A stretch of 51,075 nucleotides of DNA from the NCBI GenBank assembly GCA_020629005.1, contig JAHDEE010000017.1:1-51075 (forward strand), given 5' to 3'. Below the pieces are notes generated by a model that saw nothing but the letters and a program-made list of their open reading frames with translations, was not told the origin of the DNA and did no database searches. This stretch comes from Chitinophagales bacterium. Its GTDB lineage: Bacteria; Bacteroidota; Bacteroidia; Chitinophagales; UBA2359. The position numbers were made by a program, and so were the translations under genes. Of the stretch, positions 44,001 through 51,075 are shown in pieces (the first letter of the stretch is position 1; every line of letters starts with the position of its first letter).

Positions 44001-47000
44001 CCAGACTCGGTTGGCAAGGCTGTGAAGCTATTGCCTACTACTGGCTCTGCTGAGCCATTGGCTACACCTGTAATCAAATACTCCGGACAATTCTGACTAA
44101 GGGAGGTCGTACAACCACCCGGTGTCTCCGTTGCCATAATACCAGGATATACTGTAACCGTCAGGAAGCCAGATTGAACTGGAGAGGAATCTCCTGAACA
44201 CAAAATGGTATACTCATAAGTTTTCAGTTCCGGACATCCTGTATCAGATACTGGTGTGTCCGTCAAATCCCAGTTGGTATCTGTTCCACCACCAGGCAAA
44301 GTCCAGGTAATTTCTCCCAGTGAAAGATCATCCACTGCTGCAGACAAATCCACTGATTCTCCTTCGCAAATGGCATCAAGACTGATGCTTGCATCTACAA
44401 AAGTTGGACAAGGTGCCTCGCAATCATAGACAGCACTGAAAGTCGCACTATCACAGCCTGGCAATGCACCTGGATTTACTACCGTAAACGTTACTGATCC
44501 ATTGGTATTTTCGGCTGCTGAATAAGTAAATCCTACACCGTCTCCATCATCGCTGGAATAGGTTGCCGTAAATTCAGGACAGTCCTGCGTTACGGAGGCT
44601 CCACAACCGCCGTCACTGGTTGTTCCGGTTACCGCTACATACACATCAACGGTGATGGTTCCTGATTCCAACACTTCAGAGGTAGCATTGCAGATCACAC
44701 TGTAGTCAAAATCATGGGGTTCATTACATCCCGACAGACTGGTTAATGTTGGGTTCAAAGTGAATCCAGTATCTGGACCTGAAGGAGTCACCCATTCAAC
44801 AGTTGCCAGCGCATTATTACTTACATATACATCAAGCTGGACTGTACCACCATCACATACTGCATCAAGATCAGAACCAGAACCATCGACAGTTGGACAA
44901 TCAGGTGGACAGTTGAACTGCGATGAAAACTCTGCCGTGCCGCAGGTGGCCGGTGCATCAGGACTGGTCACCGTCCAGGTAACTGTTCCTTGTGTGTTTT
45001 GGAGGGCTATATAGTCCGTACCAGTTCCAGTTCCACCAAGACCATCATCATAGCTGACGGTATAGTCTGGACAGTCAACAGTAAGCGAAGCCTCACAGAT
45101 GCCGTCCAGCGGCGTCGCGGTGATTTCTGGATAATAAGTGCTTGATAAAGTTCCGGCTCCAATTTGTTCTCCGCTATCATCACAGGTAACTACATATTCA
45201 AAAGTCAGCAATACCGGACAAGGGTCAGCTGCCAGATGGTTATAGGAAATGGCAAAGTCAGAAGATGCGGCGCCATCCGGCAAAAGCCAGCTAATCGTCG
45301 CTGGGTCTGTTCCATTCAAGCCAACTTCTATGTCTATAATTTCTCCTTCGCAAACATTCGCCAATGGATCAGGATCTATCACTTGAGGACAGGCGGCCTG
45401 ACAATCATACTCAGCTTCGAAGGTATCACTGGCACAGCTAGCTGGTGCTCCAGGATTGCTCACAGTGAATGTAACTGTGCCGGCAGTGTTTGTAGCGGCA
45501 TTGTATACCGCAGCATCTCCATTATCTCCGTCAGTTGAAGAAAAGGAAACTTCAAAAGTCGGACAATCAATCGTGATGCTGGCAGCACATTCGCCATCGG
45601 TAGGTGTTCCACTGATAAGAGGATACACATCTACCACTATATCCCCTTCATCCATGATCTCGTTTGTATCCAAACAAGTAAGGACATAACTATAGGTTGC
45701 AGTTTCATTGCAGCTCGATGTGGTTACATTTTCTGTAAGCACTAAATCATTAGATGTTCCTCCTCCCGGAAGTGTCCAAACTACTTCAACTAGGTCAGCA
45801 TCAGCAGCAGCAATTCCAACTGTCATCGTAACATCCGTACCGTCACAAACTTCTGCTTCATCCGCTGTTGTTCCCGAATAGTCCGGACAGTTTGCTTCGC
45901 AATCGCGAGTTCCTGTGGCATTCTGGGGAGGACAAATATCGTCCGAGTCATCTACCTCAAAATCGAAGGTATCTCCACTCGTAAAGCCGCCTTCTGTATA
46001 GGTATCTCCGGTGATGTCTGCTCCATCCACAGTATAAGGAGGATTCCCTCCGCTAATTTCCAAGGTCACTTCATATTGTAGATTTCCTGTGCATTCTGTT
46101 CCAAATGTCACTGTAAGTTCTTCCACAAACAGGTAGACTGGACCTGCTCCATCTGCTATTCCGCATCCTCCAAGCAGTGAATCATAGCAGTCTCCGTCAG
46201 TCGTAACATCATAGATCCAGTTGAATTGGTACAAACCATATGTTTCTACGGTTGCATCTGCATTTTGCGTAAACTCATCAGGGGTGAACGTAACCGTCGG
46301 ATCAACCATGCCAGTTGCCAGGTTAACTGCTTGCCATCTGTAGTTGTCAATGCTTATTGTGCAATCAGGAACTGCGAGATCATCAGACACTTGCTCCAGG
46401 AAAGTAGGATCTGCAGCGCAGCCCAGCTCAGGTGTAGAACAGACAGCATTGCTGGCCCCATTTGCAGTAAGGGAAACTGTTGGACCACATACGTCTATTT
46501 GAAGTGGATCACAAACAATTGCATCGTCAAACTCTCCGCCAAAAGCAACAAGGAAAACGATATTACAGTCAGGACCCTGTGACCAGGTAAACTCATAAAT
46601 ACCGCAAGCATCTACAGTTACATCAGTATTCGGATCAGTGTCATCAACGAAAGTTGCAGTGGCTGGATCTGCAGTCCATGTACCAGTGCCGGGATTCAAT
46701 ATTTCCAAAGTTTCCGTCATTCCACAAATCGCTCTGTTTTCGGGAATATCGGTAGGGCAATCAGCCTCACAATCATAAGTCAGACCTACAATACCTTGCG
46801 CACATTCATCAGGAACATCACCGTCTGGATTTGGGTAAGACAAAGTCCAGGTGACCTGACCATTTGTACCTGGCGCTGCGACATAGACAATATCATCTGC
46901 GGTATCGTCCGGATCATCAAATCCACCGTCTGTATCTTCCCAGCTAATTTCATAACTGTCCAGGCAATCACTTTCCAAGGTAATTGTACAAGCATCAGGA

Positions 47001-50000
47001 TCTTCCACAGTCGTCACCTCAGGCCCGATTTGCAAATAGAGCCAATAGCTGATTGCATAATTTAGGGATACTAACTGTATGTCGTCAGTGGTAGCAGGAT
47101 CACCATCCAGGTCACAAGGATAATAAGCGTGTACGGTATAGTCAAGTGGCGCACAGCCATCTCCTCCTGCGGCTGTATACTCAATAAGATCACCCTGAAA
47201 TATCGGTTCTGTAGGCACAACGGGATCATCAATATTTGCGTACCATTCTACGAGGAATGAGTTACCTCCGTCGGTTAGAGTCAGATCTGGAAAGTCGACC
47301 TGCACTTCATCACAGTGGTGTTCTACAATCGGTGTGTCAGAAGTAGTTGGACAGGGTGGACAATCCAAATCGAAAGTCTCGCTGTAGCTGTTGCAGGTAA
47401 GCGGTATGTTCTCATATTGGCTTACGATATCAATTGTCACTGACACCTGCGAATCCGGTTGGGCGAGATAGCTAAAGTCACCCACATCACCTACATTTGC
47501 ATTTTCATCTACCCAGGCACCTGTAAATAAGGTTTCATCACATTGGGCATCGATGACAAACTGGGCAACACAGCCAGTCTGAATCACCTCAATCCCATCT
47601 GTTACAGGAGGATACACCGTTGCAGTGTGGATAAAGGCCAATTCCACCCAAATATCATCGGTAGCTGGGTCTTCATCATCATCGCAAAGGATGAACGGGT
47701 AGTATTCGTATAAGGTCGGCTCGCATGGATGTGCATCGGGATCCAACTCGATTGGCGTGCCATCATACTCATTAACCAGGTTGTCAGGTGCACCCGGATT
47801 ATCGGGTACAGTAAACCACTGCACCGGATTTCCATTATCATTGATTATCGTCAGGGCTGGGAAATTTGGTGTCTCGCCTTCGCAGATAAAATCGTCTGCT
47901 GGTTGATCAACTGTTTCGGGGCAAGGAGCACATGCGAAATTTAGTGTGAAACCCACATCGTTGCAGCCAACCGGTCTATCGGTGTCTGTATCTGTAACCG
48001 TGAAATTCACTTCTCCGCTATCCCCATTTTCAACTCCAGTGAAACAGCTTTCTCCTGAGGCAGAAGCTCCGTCACTGGCAGTATCAACTGCATCTACAAC
48101 ATAGGCTAGGTTAAATCCACAATTACTAACAAGACAAGCTGTACAGGCTCCTTCTGTTACATCGATTTGATCTAATGTGATAGGAGGATAGATGATGAAT
48201 TCCACTGAAGCCATGAAGCTGTAATCGAAAGGATCAATATCACCGCTTGCATTTGGATCATCAATGAAATCATTTTGATCTGCATCGCATAGGATAAATG
48301 CATGAAGTAGAACGGTTACGGGAGCGCATCCATCGCCATCAGGAGGATAAGATAAAATATCTCCATCTGCGAAGTCGGAGCCGAAAACTGGAACAGCATC
48401 ATTGGGCTCCTGCTCTGCAAACCAATAAATCAAGGAAGTGCCTGCAAGTCCATCACCTTCTACGCCATCAAATCCAAAGTCTGGGTTTTGAATATCTCCC
48501 TGAACGAAAGACTCCGCGGCCGCAAGAGCAATACTTTCTCCATCACAAATGAATTCCTGATAGGTATCGCTACCGGTGTAAGTCGGGCAATTGCAATTGT
48601 TGACTAAGAATTCTACTGTGCTGGCAGGACTTGTACAGCCGTTTGCATCTGTTTGTGTGAGGTAAACGGTATATGGTACAGCCTCCTGCAATGAAGGGAA
48701 AGCAGCATTTACATCTAAGGTAGATCCAGAACCAACGGAGATACCGCCAAAGGCAGGATCACCGTCATACCATTCAATGTTCTGACCAGCGGCGACAAGC
48801 TCTATGGCTGGATCGTCTGAACAAGCGATAATTGGTTGAGCGACTGGTGGAAGCGGCAATGGATTTACAGTCAAAACTATGGGTATTGAAGAAGATGGAC
48901 CAGTACATTGATTGTCATCTTCGGCGGCAATATAAAGCACCAGTGCTCCGGACGCGTCAACCAAGTCAGGAGTCACATCAAAGGTCAGTCCCGAGTTCAG
49001 TTGATTCAGGAGCTCTGCATCCGAAAACCAAACAATATTTCCAACTCCACCAGCAAGCTCTGCCTCCAAAGTGATTGTTTCATTCAGGCAAGTCTCCCCA
49101 TCGGTAGGAATGGGCGGATCAGGAAAATCGTAATCGAGAGATATACTGGATACAGATGGAGCATCCGGAAAACAAGAAAAGTTTGGCGCACTATAAGCGC
49201 CAGTTTCTCCATCAGCATAAGTATCAACGGTTACCGAACAGTCAAGACTTTCACATCCGTCTTTTGTAGTCAATTCAAAGCAAACAAGCCAAGGCCCTAC
49301 TCCACTGTCTCCCCACGCATCTTGTGGGACAGTTGGATTAGATGAACCTGGAGAAGCCGCATAGAAAAACCAACCTGCCCCAGGCCCAAACTGCCCCTGC
49401 AAAGGGTTTCCAACAGGCTCTCCGACCGGTAGGTCAGGATTTCCCGAAAGATCGTAAGGGTCGTATATAACATTTTCCGACCATTGCCATCCGTCTGTCT
49501 CTCCCTGGCCGCAATCAAAATCGTCACCACAATTAGTGGCCGTTTCCAGCTGGGTCGTCACGGTAGGTTCTTGGCCGTATGGCGTAGTCCAGCACCCTCC
49601 CCAGGATGGCACTATACCATGTAACCAACTGAAGCTGCTTTGCGTCCAAAGTGGCAGTTCATAGCAAAACTCAACTGTAGTATTTGGTGGGTATGGTCCG
49701 TTTGTAGGCACACCTGCCGGAGCATTTACGGTTATAAATCCTGTAGTATTACATACCAATGAAGCTTCTGTTATGTCGATGCACAATTCGAACTCACCTA
49801 CTTCTTCGTTTGCATCGGTAACAGCGACATAATAAGTGGCATCCGGCTGCAGAAAGAGTGCATCAGTTTGACTTGCACCTCCATTTCCCGGCTGGTTTGA
49901 ACAAGGTGCCGTCAAATAAGTGGAGCAGTCATCTTGAACAAGGAGGTAGATATATGGGTCGTTCAAATCAGTACTATTTACAGATATTTGGCATTGCGCT

Positions 50001-51075
50001 GCATTGGAAGGCATTGTGAATTGAAAGAATGCCGTAGGCGCTAGTACTGGGTTTGGACAAAATACTGGATCTGGATTAAACAATGAAAAATCAGCTCCAT
50101 CGTTGCATGCAGTGATACAGGTATTGGCACCGGTTACAACAGCTATTGGATCAGATGTCGCAATCCCACATTCATCGCTGGTAGCACATGTCGGAAAATC
50201 TTGAGCAATGCAGAATTCAAAGTCGCCATTTTGACCGTCGTCAGTCATGATACCAACGAAGTATTGAACTCCGGCGTCAAGTCCAGTCATTTCTATGATA
50301 GATCCGGGCGATCCACAATACAAATCTTCTGGAATATTGGTCACCAGTTCCGAACAATCATTGGCTGGAATTGCAATCGCGAAAACATCTCCGCCAAAAC
50401 TGTTGCTTGATAGATCTATGAAGAGGTTTCCAAAACCTGAATCAAGTGTAGTGGTAAACCATACGTCATTGTAACTGCTAAATGTACAAGGCAGATCAAT
50501 AAAGGCTGATGTGGCGCTTATCGTCGAGCTGGACTCACAACTGTAGACACCAGCGGAGCTGTTTAGCGGGACATTGATTGGCAAACACTCGTCATTGTTT
50601 GGAACAGGGGGTTGCACGTATGGATTATTAACACAGAGGTCAAAAGCTGGAACAGATACATCAAATCTTGATGTAACCATGATATAGTAGTTCCCTAGAT
50701 TTTCCAAGACAGGTACATCAAGCACACAAGTAGCATTTCCGGTACAGCTAACACAGGCTATAACATCGGGAGAGGTTTCACTTAGATCTACAGCACTGCA
50801 ATCGGGACCCGGAAAAGATATTACAGCGATCTCTGCATAGTTGAGGTTCGATACTTCTATTGTTGCATCTACCCCTTGTGAAGTAAACTCGAACCATAGA
50901 TTGTTTTCCCCACCCATACACCAGGCAACTCCAAGATCATTTGATGCCCCAACTGTGGAAAAACTGGAGCATCCTCCGTTGAGGTCTGTAATGGTTGCTG
51001 CGTCTGCACAATCATCCTGGGCTTGAAGGAAAAAAGGAAGGGCAAGAGAGAATATCAAAACACCTAGTATTCTCA
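38066..51075 (-). CDS. Giant 4: 4336-aa T9SS type B cysteine-module protein (5' edge)
   Basis: The last two bases of the window (51074-51075) are the final two of an NTG start codon. The true start at 51076 gives [M]RILGVLIFSLALPFFLQAQ, a good signal peptide; the TTG at 51058 would remove most of it. So only one base of the gene is missing. Domains: three PPC-like beta domains (about 20-450), a W-L-H-type domain (about 450-640), Ig-like domains (about 640-825), eighteen cysteine modules opening between C830 and C3902 (the fourth, from C1440, irregular and longer), an Ig-like cap from C4079, and the type B sorting domain (about 4245-4336; FSPNGDTVNDSFRV, FDRWGKALW, WDGSYQGE). It should be exported by the T9SS as a very long, disulfide-rich fibre. 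Recent internal duplication is described separately. No enzyme motif is seen. Confidence 0.87.
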   Translation of the reverse strand, partial: RILGVLIFSLALPFFLQAQDDCADAATITDLNGGCSSFSTVGASNDLGVAWCMGGENNLWFEFTSQGVDATIEVSNLNYAEIAVISFPGPDCSAVDLSETSPDVIACVSCTGNATCVLDVPVLENLGNYYIMVTSRFDVSVPAFDLCVNNPYVQPPVPNNDECLPINVPLNSSAGVYSCESSSTISATSAFIDLPCTFSSYNDVWFTTTLDSGFGNLFIDLSSNSFGGDVFAIAIPANDCSELVTNIPEDLYCGSPGSIIEMTGLDAGVQYFVGIMTDDGQNGDFEFCIAQDFPTCATSDECGIATSDPIAVVTGANTCITACNDGADFSLFNPDPVFCPNPVLAPTAFFQFTMPSNAAQCQISVNSTDLNDPYIYLLVQDDCSTYLTAPCSNQPGNGGASQTDALFLQPDATYYVAVTDANEEVGEFELCIDITEASLVCNTTGFITVNAPAGVPTNGPYPPNTTVEFCYELPLWTQSSFSWLHGIVPSWGGCWTTPYGQEPTVTTQLETATNCGDDFDCGQGETDGWQWSENVIYDPYDLSGNPDLPVGEPVGNPLQGQFGPGAGWFFYAASPGSSNPTVPQDAWGDSGVGPWLVCFELTTKDGCESLDCSVTVDTYADGETGAYSAPNFSCFPDAPSVSSISLDYDFPDPPIPTDGETCLNETITLEAELAGGVGNIVWFSDAELLNQLNSGLTFDVTPDLVDASGALVLYIAAEDDNQCTGPSSSIPIVLTVNPLPLPPVAQPIIACSDDPAIELVAAGQNIEWYDGDPAFGGISVGSGSTLDVNAAFPSLQEAVPYTVYLTQTDANGCTSPASTVEFLVNNCNCPTYTGSDTYQEFICDGESIALAAAESFVQGDIQNPDFGFDGVEGDGLAGTSLIYWFAEQEPNDAVPVFGSDFADGDILSYPPDGDGCAPVTVLLHAFILCDADQNDFIDDPNASGDIDPFDYSFMASVEFIIYPPITLDQIDVTEGACTACLVSNCGFNLAYVVDAVDTASDGASASGESCFTGVENGDSGEVNFTVTDTDTDRPVGCNDVGFTLNFACAPCPETVDQPADDFICEGETPNFPALTIINDNGNPVQWFTVPDNPGAPDNLVNEYDGTPIELDPDAHPCEPTLYEYYPFILCDDDEDPATDDIWVELAFIHTATVYPPVTDGIEVIQTGCVAQFVIDAQCDETLFTGAWVDENANVGDVGDFSYLAQPDSQVSVTIDIVSQYENIPLTCNSYSETFDLDCPPCPTTSDTPIVEHHCDEVQVDFPDLTLTDGGNSFLVEWYANIDDPVVPTEPIFQGDLIEYTAAGGDGCAPLDYTVHAYYPCDLDGDPATTDDIQLVSLNYAISYWLYLQIGPEVTTVEDPDACTITLESDCLDSYEISWEDTDGGFDDPDDTADDIVYVAAPGTNGQVTWTLSYPNPDGDVPDECAQGIVGLTYDCEADCPTDIPENRAICGMTETLEILNPGTGTWTADPATATFVDDTDPNTDVTVDACGIYEFTWSQGPDCNIVFLVAFGGEFDDAIVCDPLQIDVCGPTVSLTANGASNAVCSTPELGCAADPTFLEQVSDDLAVPDCTISIDNYRWQAVNLATGMVDPTVTFTPDEFTQNADATVETYGLYQFNWIYDVTTDGDCYDSLLGGCGIADGAGPVYLFVEELTVTFGTECTGNLQYEVTLEISGGNPPYTVDGADITGDTYTEGGFTSGDTFDFEVDDSDDICPPQNATGTRDCEANCPDYSGTTADEAEVCDGTDVTMTVGIAAADADLVEVVWTLPGGGTSNDLVLTENVTTSSCNETATYSYVLTCLDTNEIMDEGDIVVDVYPLISGTPTDGECAASITIDCPTFEVSFSSTDGDNGDAAVYNAATNTAGTVTFTVSNPGAPASCASDTFEAEYDCQAACPQVIDPDPLANVCEGEIIDIEVGLNGTDPATISWLLPDGAASSDFAISYNHLAADPCPVLLTFEYVVTCDDSGEQIGAGTLSSTYYPEITATPLDGICEASLTVDCPDYTVSYDDGLGGTGTGTDYIALQNTQGTVTWTVTSPDAPATCGTAEFSSQFNCPPDCPTVDGSGSDLDAVCDGGTVQLDVYVSNNALATVEWVTPSGPDTGFTLNPTLTSLSGCNEPHDFDYSVICNATSEVLESGTITVDVYVAVTGTTSDGGCGASVTQDCPEFTATYSSDDGDGVGFTYSAAENTNGSVTFTVVNPGALPGCDSATFSAVYDCEAPCPTFVDASISLDAICEGESVDLSAAVDDLSLGEITWTLPGGGTDTNWDLTDTPVSDTGCPELKTYEYTILCSGDSSPVQSGFLTVTVYPGIMATETPGGCTTSLSQNCPEYLITGVANGSAEPVVGNSFTALPTESGTVDWTITMPGAPASCESLNISTEFACADNCPVFVSADADATMVCNGSDVTVTLEAANPELGEVNWIFPTGPQTGYTQTVTLNTNQCQEILTLSYELICLDDGSLVTSGTIDVTIYGDIVAEITETECSTSISNECGYEISYEAPSTGSVSGSEMAIGPVAVEEPVVFTVVATGVPNDCALETFQGLYNCAAPCPVFDSASADLTDVCDGTAVTFSAVLDDPTGAAIAWSGAVNSTEFTVTEAVTTADGCNGIATADYVITCTADGTEIASGSIVINVYAQITAVENNGSCNASITSNCPQDFTIAWDSTEADASENTSGAGEIFNAATGTNGTVTWTVDNPGAPAECSSAVFVAEFNCTADCAIVNNVSADLTDVCSGEPVTITADVSDESLAEISWTTPDGPVDDQFVLNVNPVSVSGCSETVVYSYVINCLDDGSEQAAGDVIINVYEMGAEATPVVNGCCVDLAVDCPDIQVTWTAPDGTAGTGTNVCLSPGTSGPVEFECVLPGAPVACSIMNTISDEVTCAEDCPQFTDASSDIVDACEGTEVTYTVTVDNESLAEVIWTLPAGGGTQNGFTLSIPAASVGGCNEIMSVAYVVNCSADGSEIANGVLDVNVYPPITANPDAGGCIATLNPGCGSFTATYTSDSVTNPAGTGDSFTAGQGESGTVEWVLSNPGAPIECASETFSAPFDCDAACPTIISEPTDVDLPLCDGDIYSAIVELDDPTGATITWTLPNGDTVTGVQIDEEMTSTSGCLEPQIITYEVICTATGDIIGAGSLSFNIFVTVTATPQDGGCSASVSQDCPEFTASYTGTDSELGVISGDGFAYNAEPGSDGTVDFIIINPGAPPTCESLGPFQTSYQCSDNCPAFDSVSADVQSICDGDLVSFSALVSDEALGTIEWTVPNGTGSTDYTFSEAIFSNSGCNEVVSVAYTISCTDDGSIVSTGTVDVTVFAAPSGTAIGTDTCTAGVEPDCPDDVTLSYQGVDDESGPFSGDGLDYTAGAGESGTITFTLTNTGAPAGCETVDIPSSYLCDAACPTVTDNTAADADLCDGENYQAAITLDGPGATITWTLPGGGQQLGEIIDETMISTTACNETQVISYEVICDATGDQLANGSVTINVFGLITATPQNGGCSASVSQDCPGFAVSYTGTDSDVGAISGSDFAYNAVPGTNGTVSFVITNPGAPAGCDTFGPIETTYDCSDNCPSFDTATADVLSICEGDIVTFSATVSDETLSTIQWTVPNGVGSTDYSFSEPIVSSSGCNEVVSVEYEILCADDGSTVSTGTVDITVFATPSGEAIGTGTCTAGVTVDCPDDITVTYDGVDDVSGPFSGEGTEYTAAGGETGSITFVLANNGAGLGCEIFEIETSYACDPGCPTFVDAGPNTDSVCDGSDVILTATVSDDTQATISWTDDQAQEVSTDWSYTANLVSGSGCQEIASYSYTITCVNGDPVSTGSIDINIYPEITAVIDESGCVATVVDPCAAAFDYSWTGPGTGAGTTYTGDVGEVGVVNLTIQSIGAPGDCAVADFDVNIDCPSDCWTQVNTTASGAAEVCEGEQVDLTAVNSQVSTDLDASMVLTWYDGTGAEVTDAFSVTATHSGTSCDPEVLSYTVEVGCAADAALTAPGGTFDITVYPQANGSMINLPNATACNFEITDNCGGALDIQYSIDQGETYDSTPPAALEPGTAEQTVNYSIIVAGAPAICAFEGDYTVGCDCEVPGPPTISPGSIEICEGDVNITAFEATADAGATVEWYNTDDPETIVATGNSFVAIEPGTYFASSYINSDCPGPQSAIVSLTVIDADDASFAYEQTVFELPTQNAIPTFVGDPGVFTATGGLAIDPMTGEIDFASAVAGNNYTITYSTSGACPDETTQLISVPTPPEKLIVIPTAFSPNGDTVNDSFRVIQNRATSIEVFLFDRWGKALWSTNTIGEAWDGSYQGEEMPIGVYVYYANIVFDDGEAITYKGNVTLIR
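38843..48589 (-). repeat. Eighteen tandem cysteine modules in giant 4
   Basis: Opening Cys codons: 48589, 47923, 47353, 46759, 45889, 45391, 44899, 44410, 43912, 43423, 42916, 42415, 41911, 41398, 40885, 40378, 39865 and 39373; the cap opens at 38842. The first four intervals are long (570-870 bp). From 45889 onward they settle at 489-513 bp, with a last interval of 531 bp. Modules in the regular part keep all eight cysteines; the irregular module from 46759 carries a different, probably PKD/Ig-like insert. Confidence 0.85.
39866..41911 (-). repeat. Two-module duplication (about 1.02 kb) in giant 4
   Basis: Modules opening at 41911 and 41398 are repeated as a pair at 40885 and 40378. The spans are 1026 and 1020 bp, ending at 39865. 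The protein pairs share long blocks, for example SICDGDLVSFSA and SICEGDIVTFSA, STGTVD(V/I)TVFA, GCSASVSQDCP and TGTDS. At DNA level the same codons are kept, for instance around 40563 and 41582 (GGACAATCCTGACT). This is a recent unit duplication. Confidence 0.8.

Noticed and set aside
38066-51058. TTG at 51058 as start of giant 4
   Set aside because: It would delete the charged part of the signal peptide. The frame continues to an NTG codon whose last two bases are the final bases of the window.

Overview
The window looks like a chromosomal segment of a Bacteroidota bacterium, most likely a Saprospiria-type gliding or filamentous organism. The evidence is: five proteins with type IX secretion (T9SS) C-terminal sorting domains (one type A, four type B), two lipoproteins, a Bacteroidota-type promoter (TTTG, 19-nt spacer, TATCTTTG) in front of the first gene, and little Shine-Dalgarno signal before most starts. 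No rRNA, tRNA or CRISPR array is visible. The species cannot be named from the sequence.

Left part (1-16 kb, ordinary gene density). A hen1-pnkp operon (70-4021) encodes the bacterial RNA-repair pair: 3'-terminal ribose 2'-O-methyltransferase and polynucleotide kinase-phosphatase-ligase. A GAF-PAS histidine kinase follows, then a convergent lipoprotein. A 1.2-kb non-coding stretch carries a dispersed repeat and several inverted repeats. Next come a secreted lysyl-endopeptidase-like serine protease with a T9SS type A tail, a lipoprotein with a clear terminator, a ClpB-like AAA+ protein fused to a release-factor-like body that lacks the GGQ domain (11418-14078), and an overlapping gene pair for a lysoplasmalogenase-type (TMEM86/YhhN) and an AGMO/sterol-desaturase-type membrane enzyme.

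Right part (16-51 kb) is almost entirely four giant genes in a row on the minus strand: about 1907, 1513, 3438 and 4336 aa. Each ends in a T9SS type B (gliding-motility-associated) sorting domain. All are built from tandem copies of one cysteine-rich module of about 166 residues, with eight regularly placed cysteines. I count about 39 modules across the four proteins. Three of the four also share an N-terminal domain with a W-L-H-(G/A) signature. Giant 3 additionally has eight 77-80-residue repeats, with a spacing of exactly 234 bp five times in a row. Giant 4 contains a recent two-module duplication of about 1 kb. Each gap between giants holds one copy of a dispersed repeat whose hairpin arms differ in sequence but still pair; a fourth copy lies at 6.6 kb.

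How the genes may work together: the giants are probably surface-exposed or secreted adhesin or matrix proteins exported by a T9SS encoded elsewhere; no PorP/SprF-type partner gene is in the window. Hen1/Pnkp repairs cleaved RNAs. The AAA+/release-factor fusion is best read as a ribosome-associated remodelling factor of unknown role. The two least described items are this fusion and the eight-cysteine giant-protein cluster.
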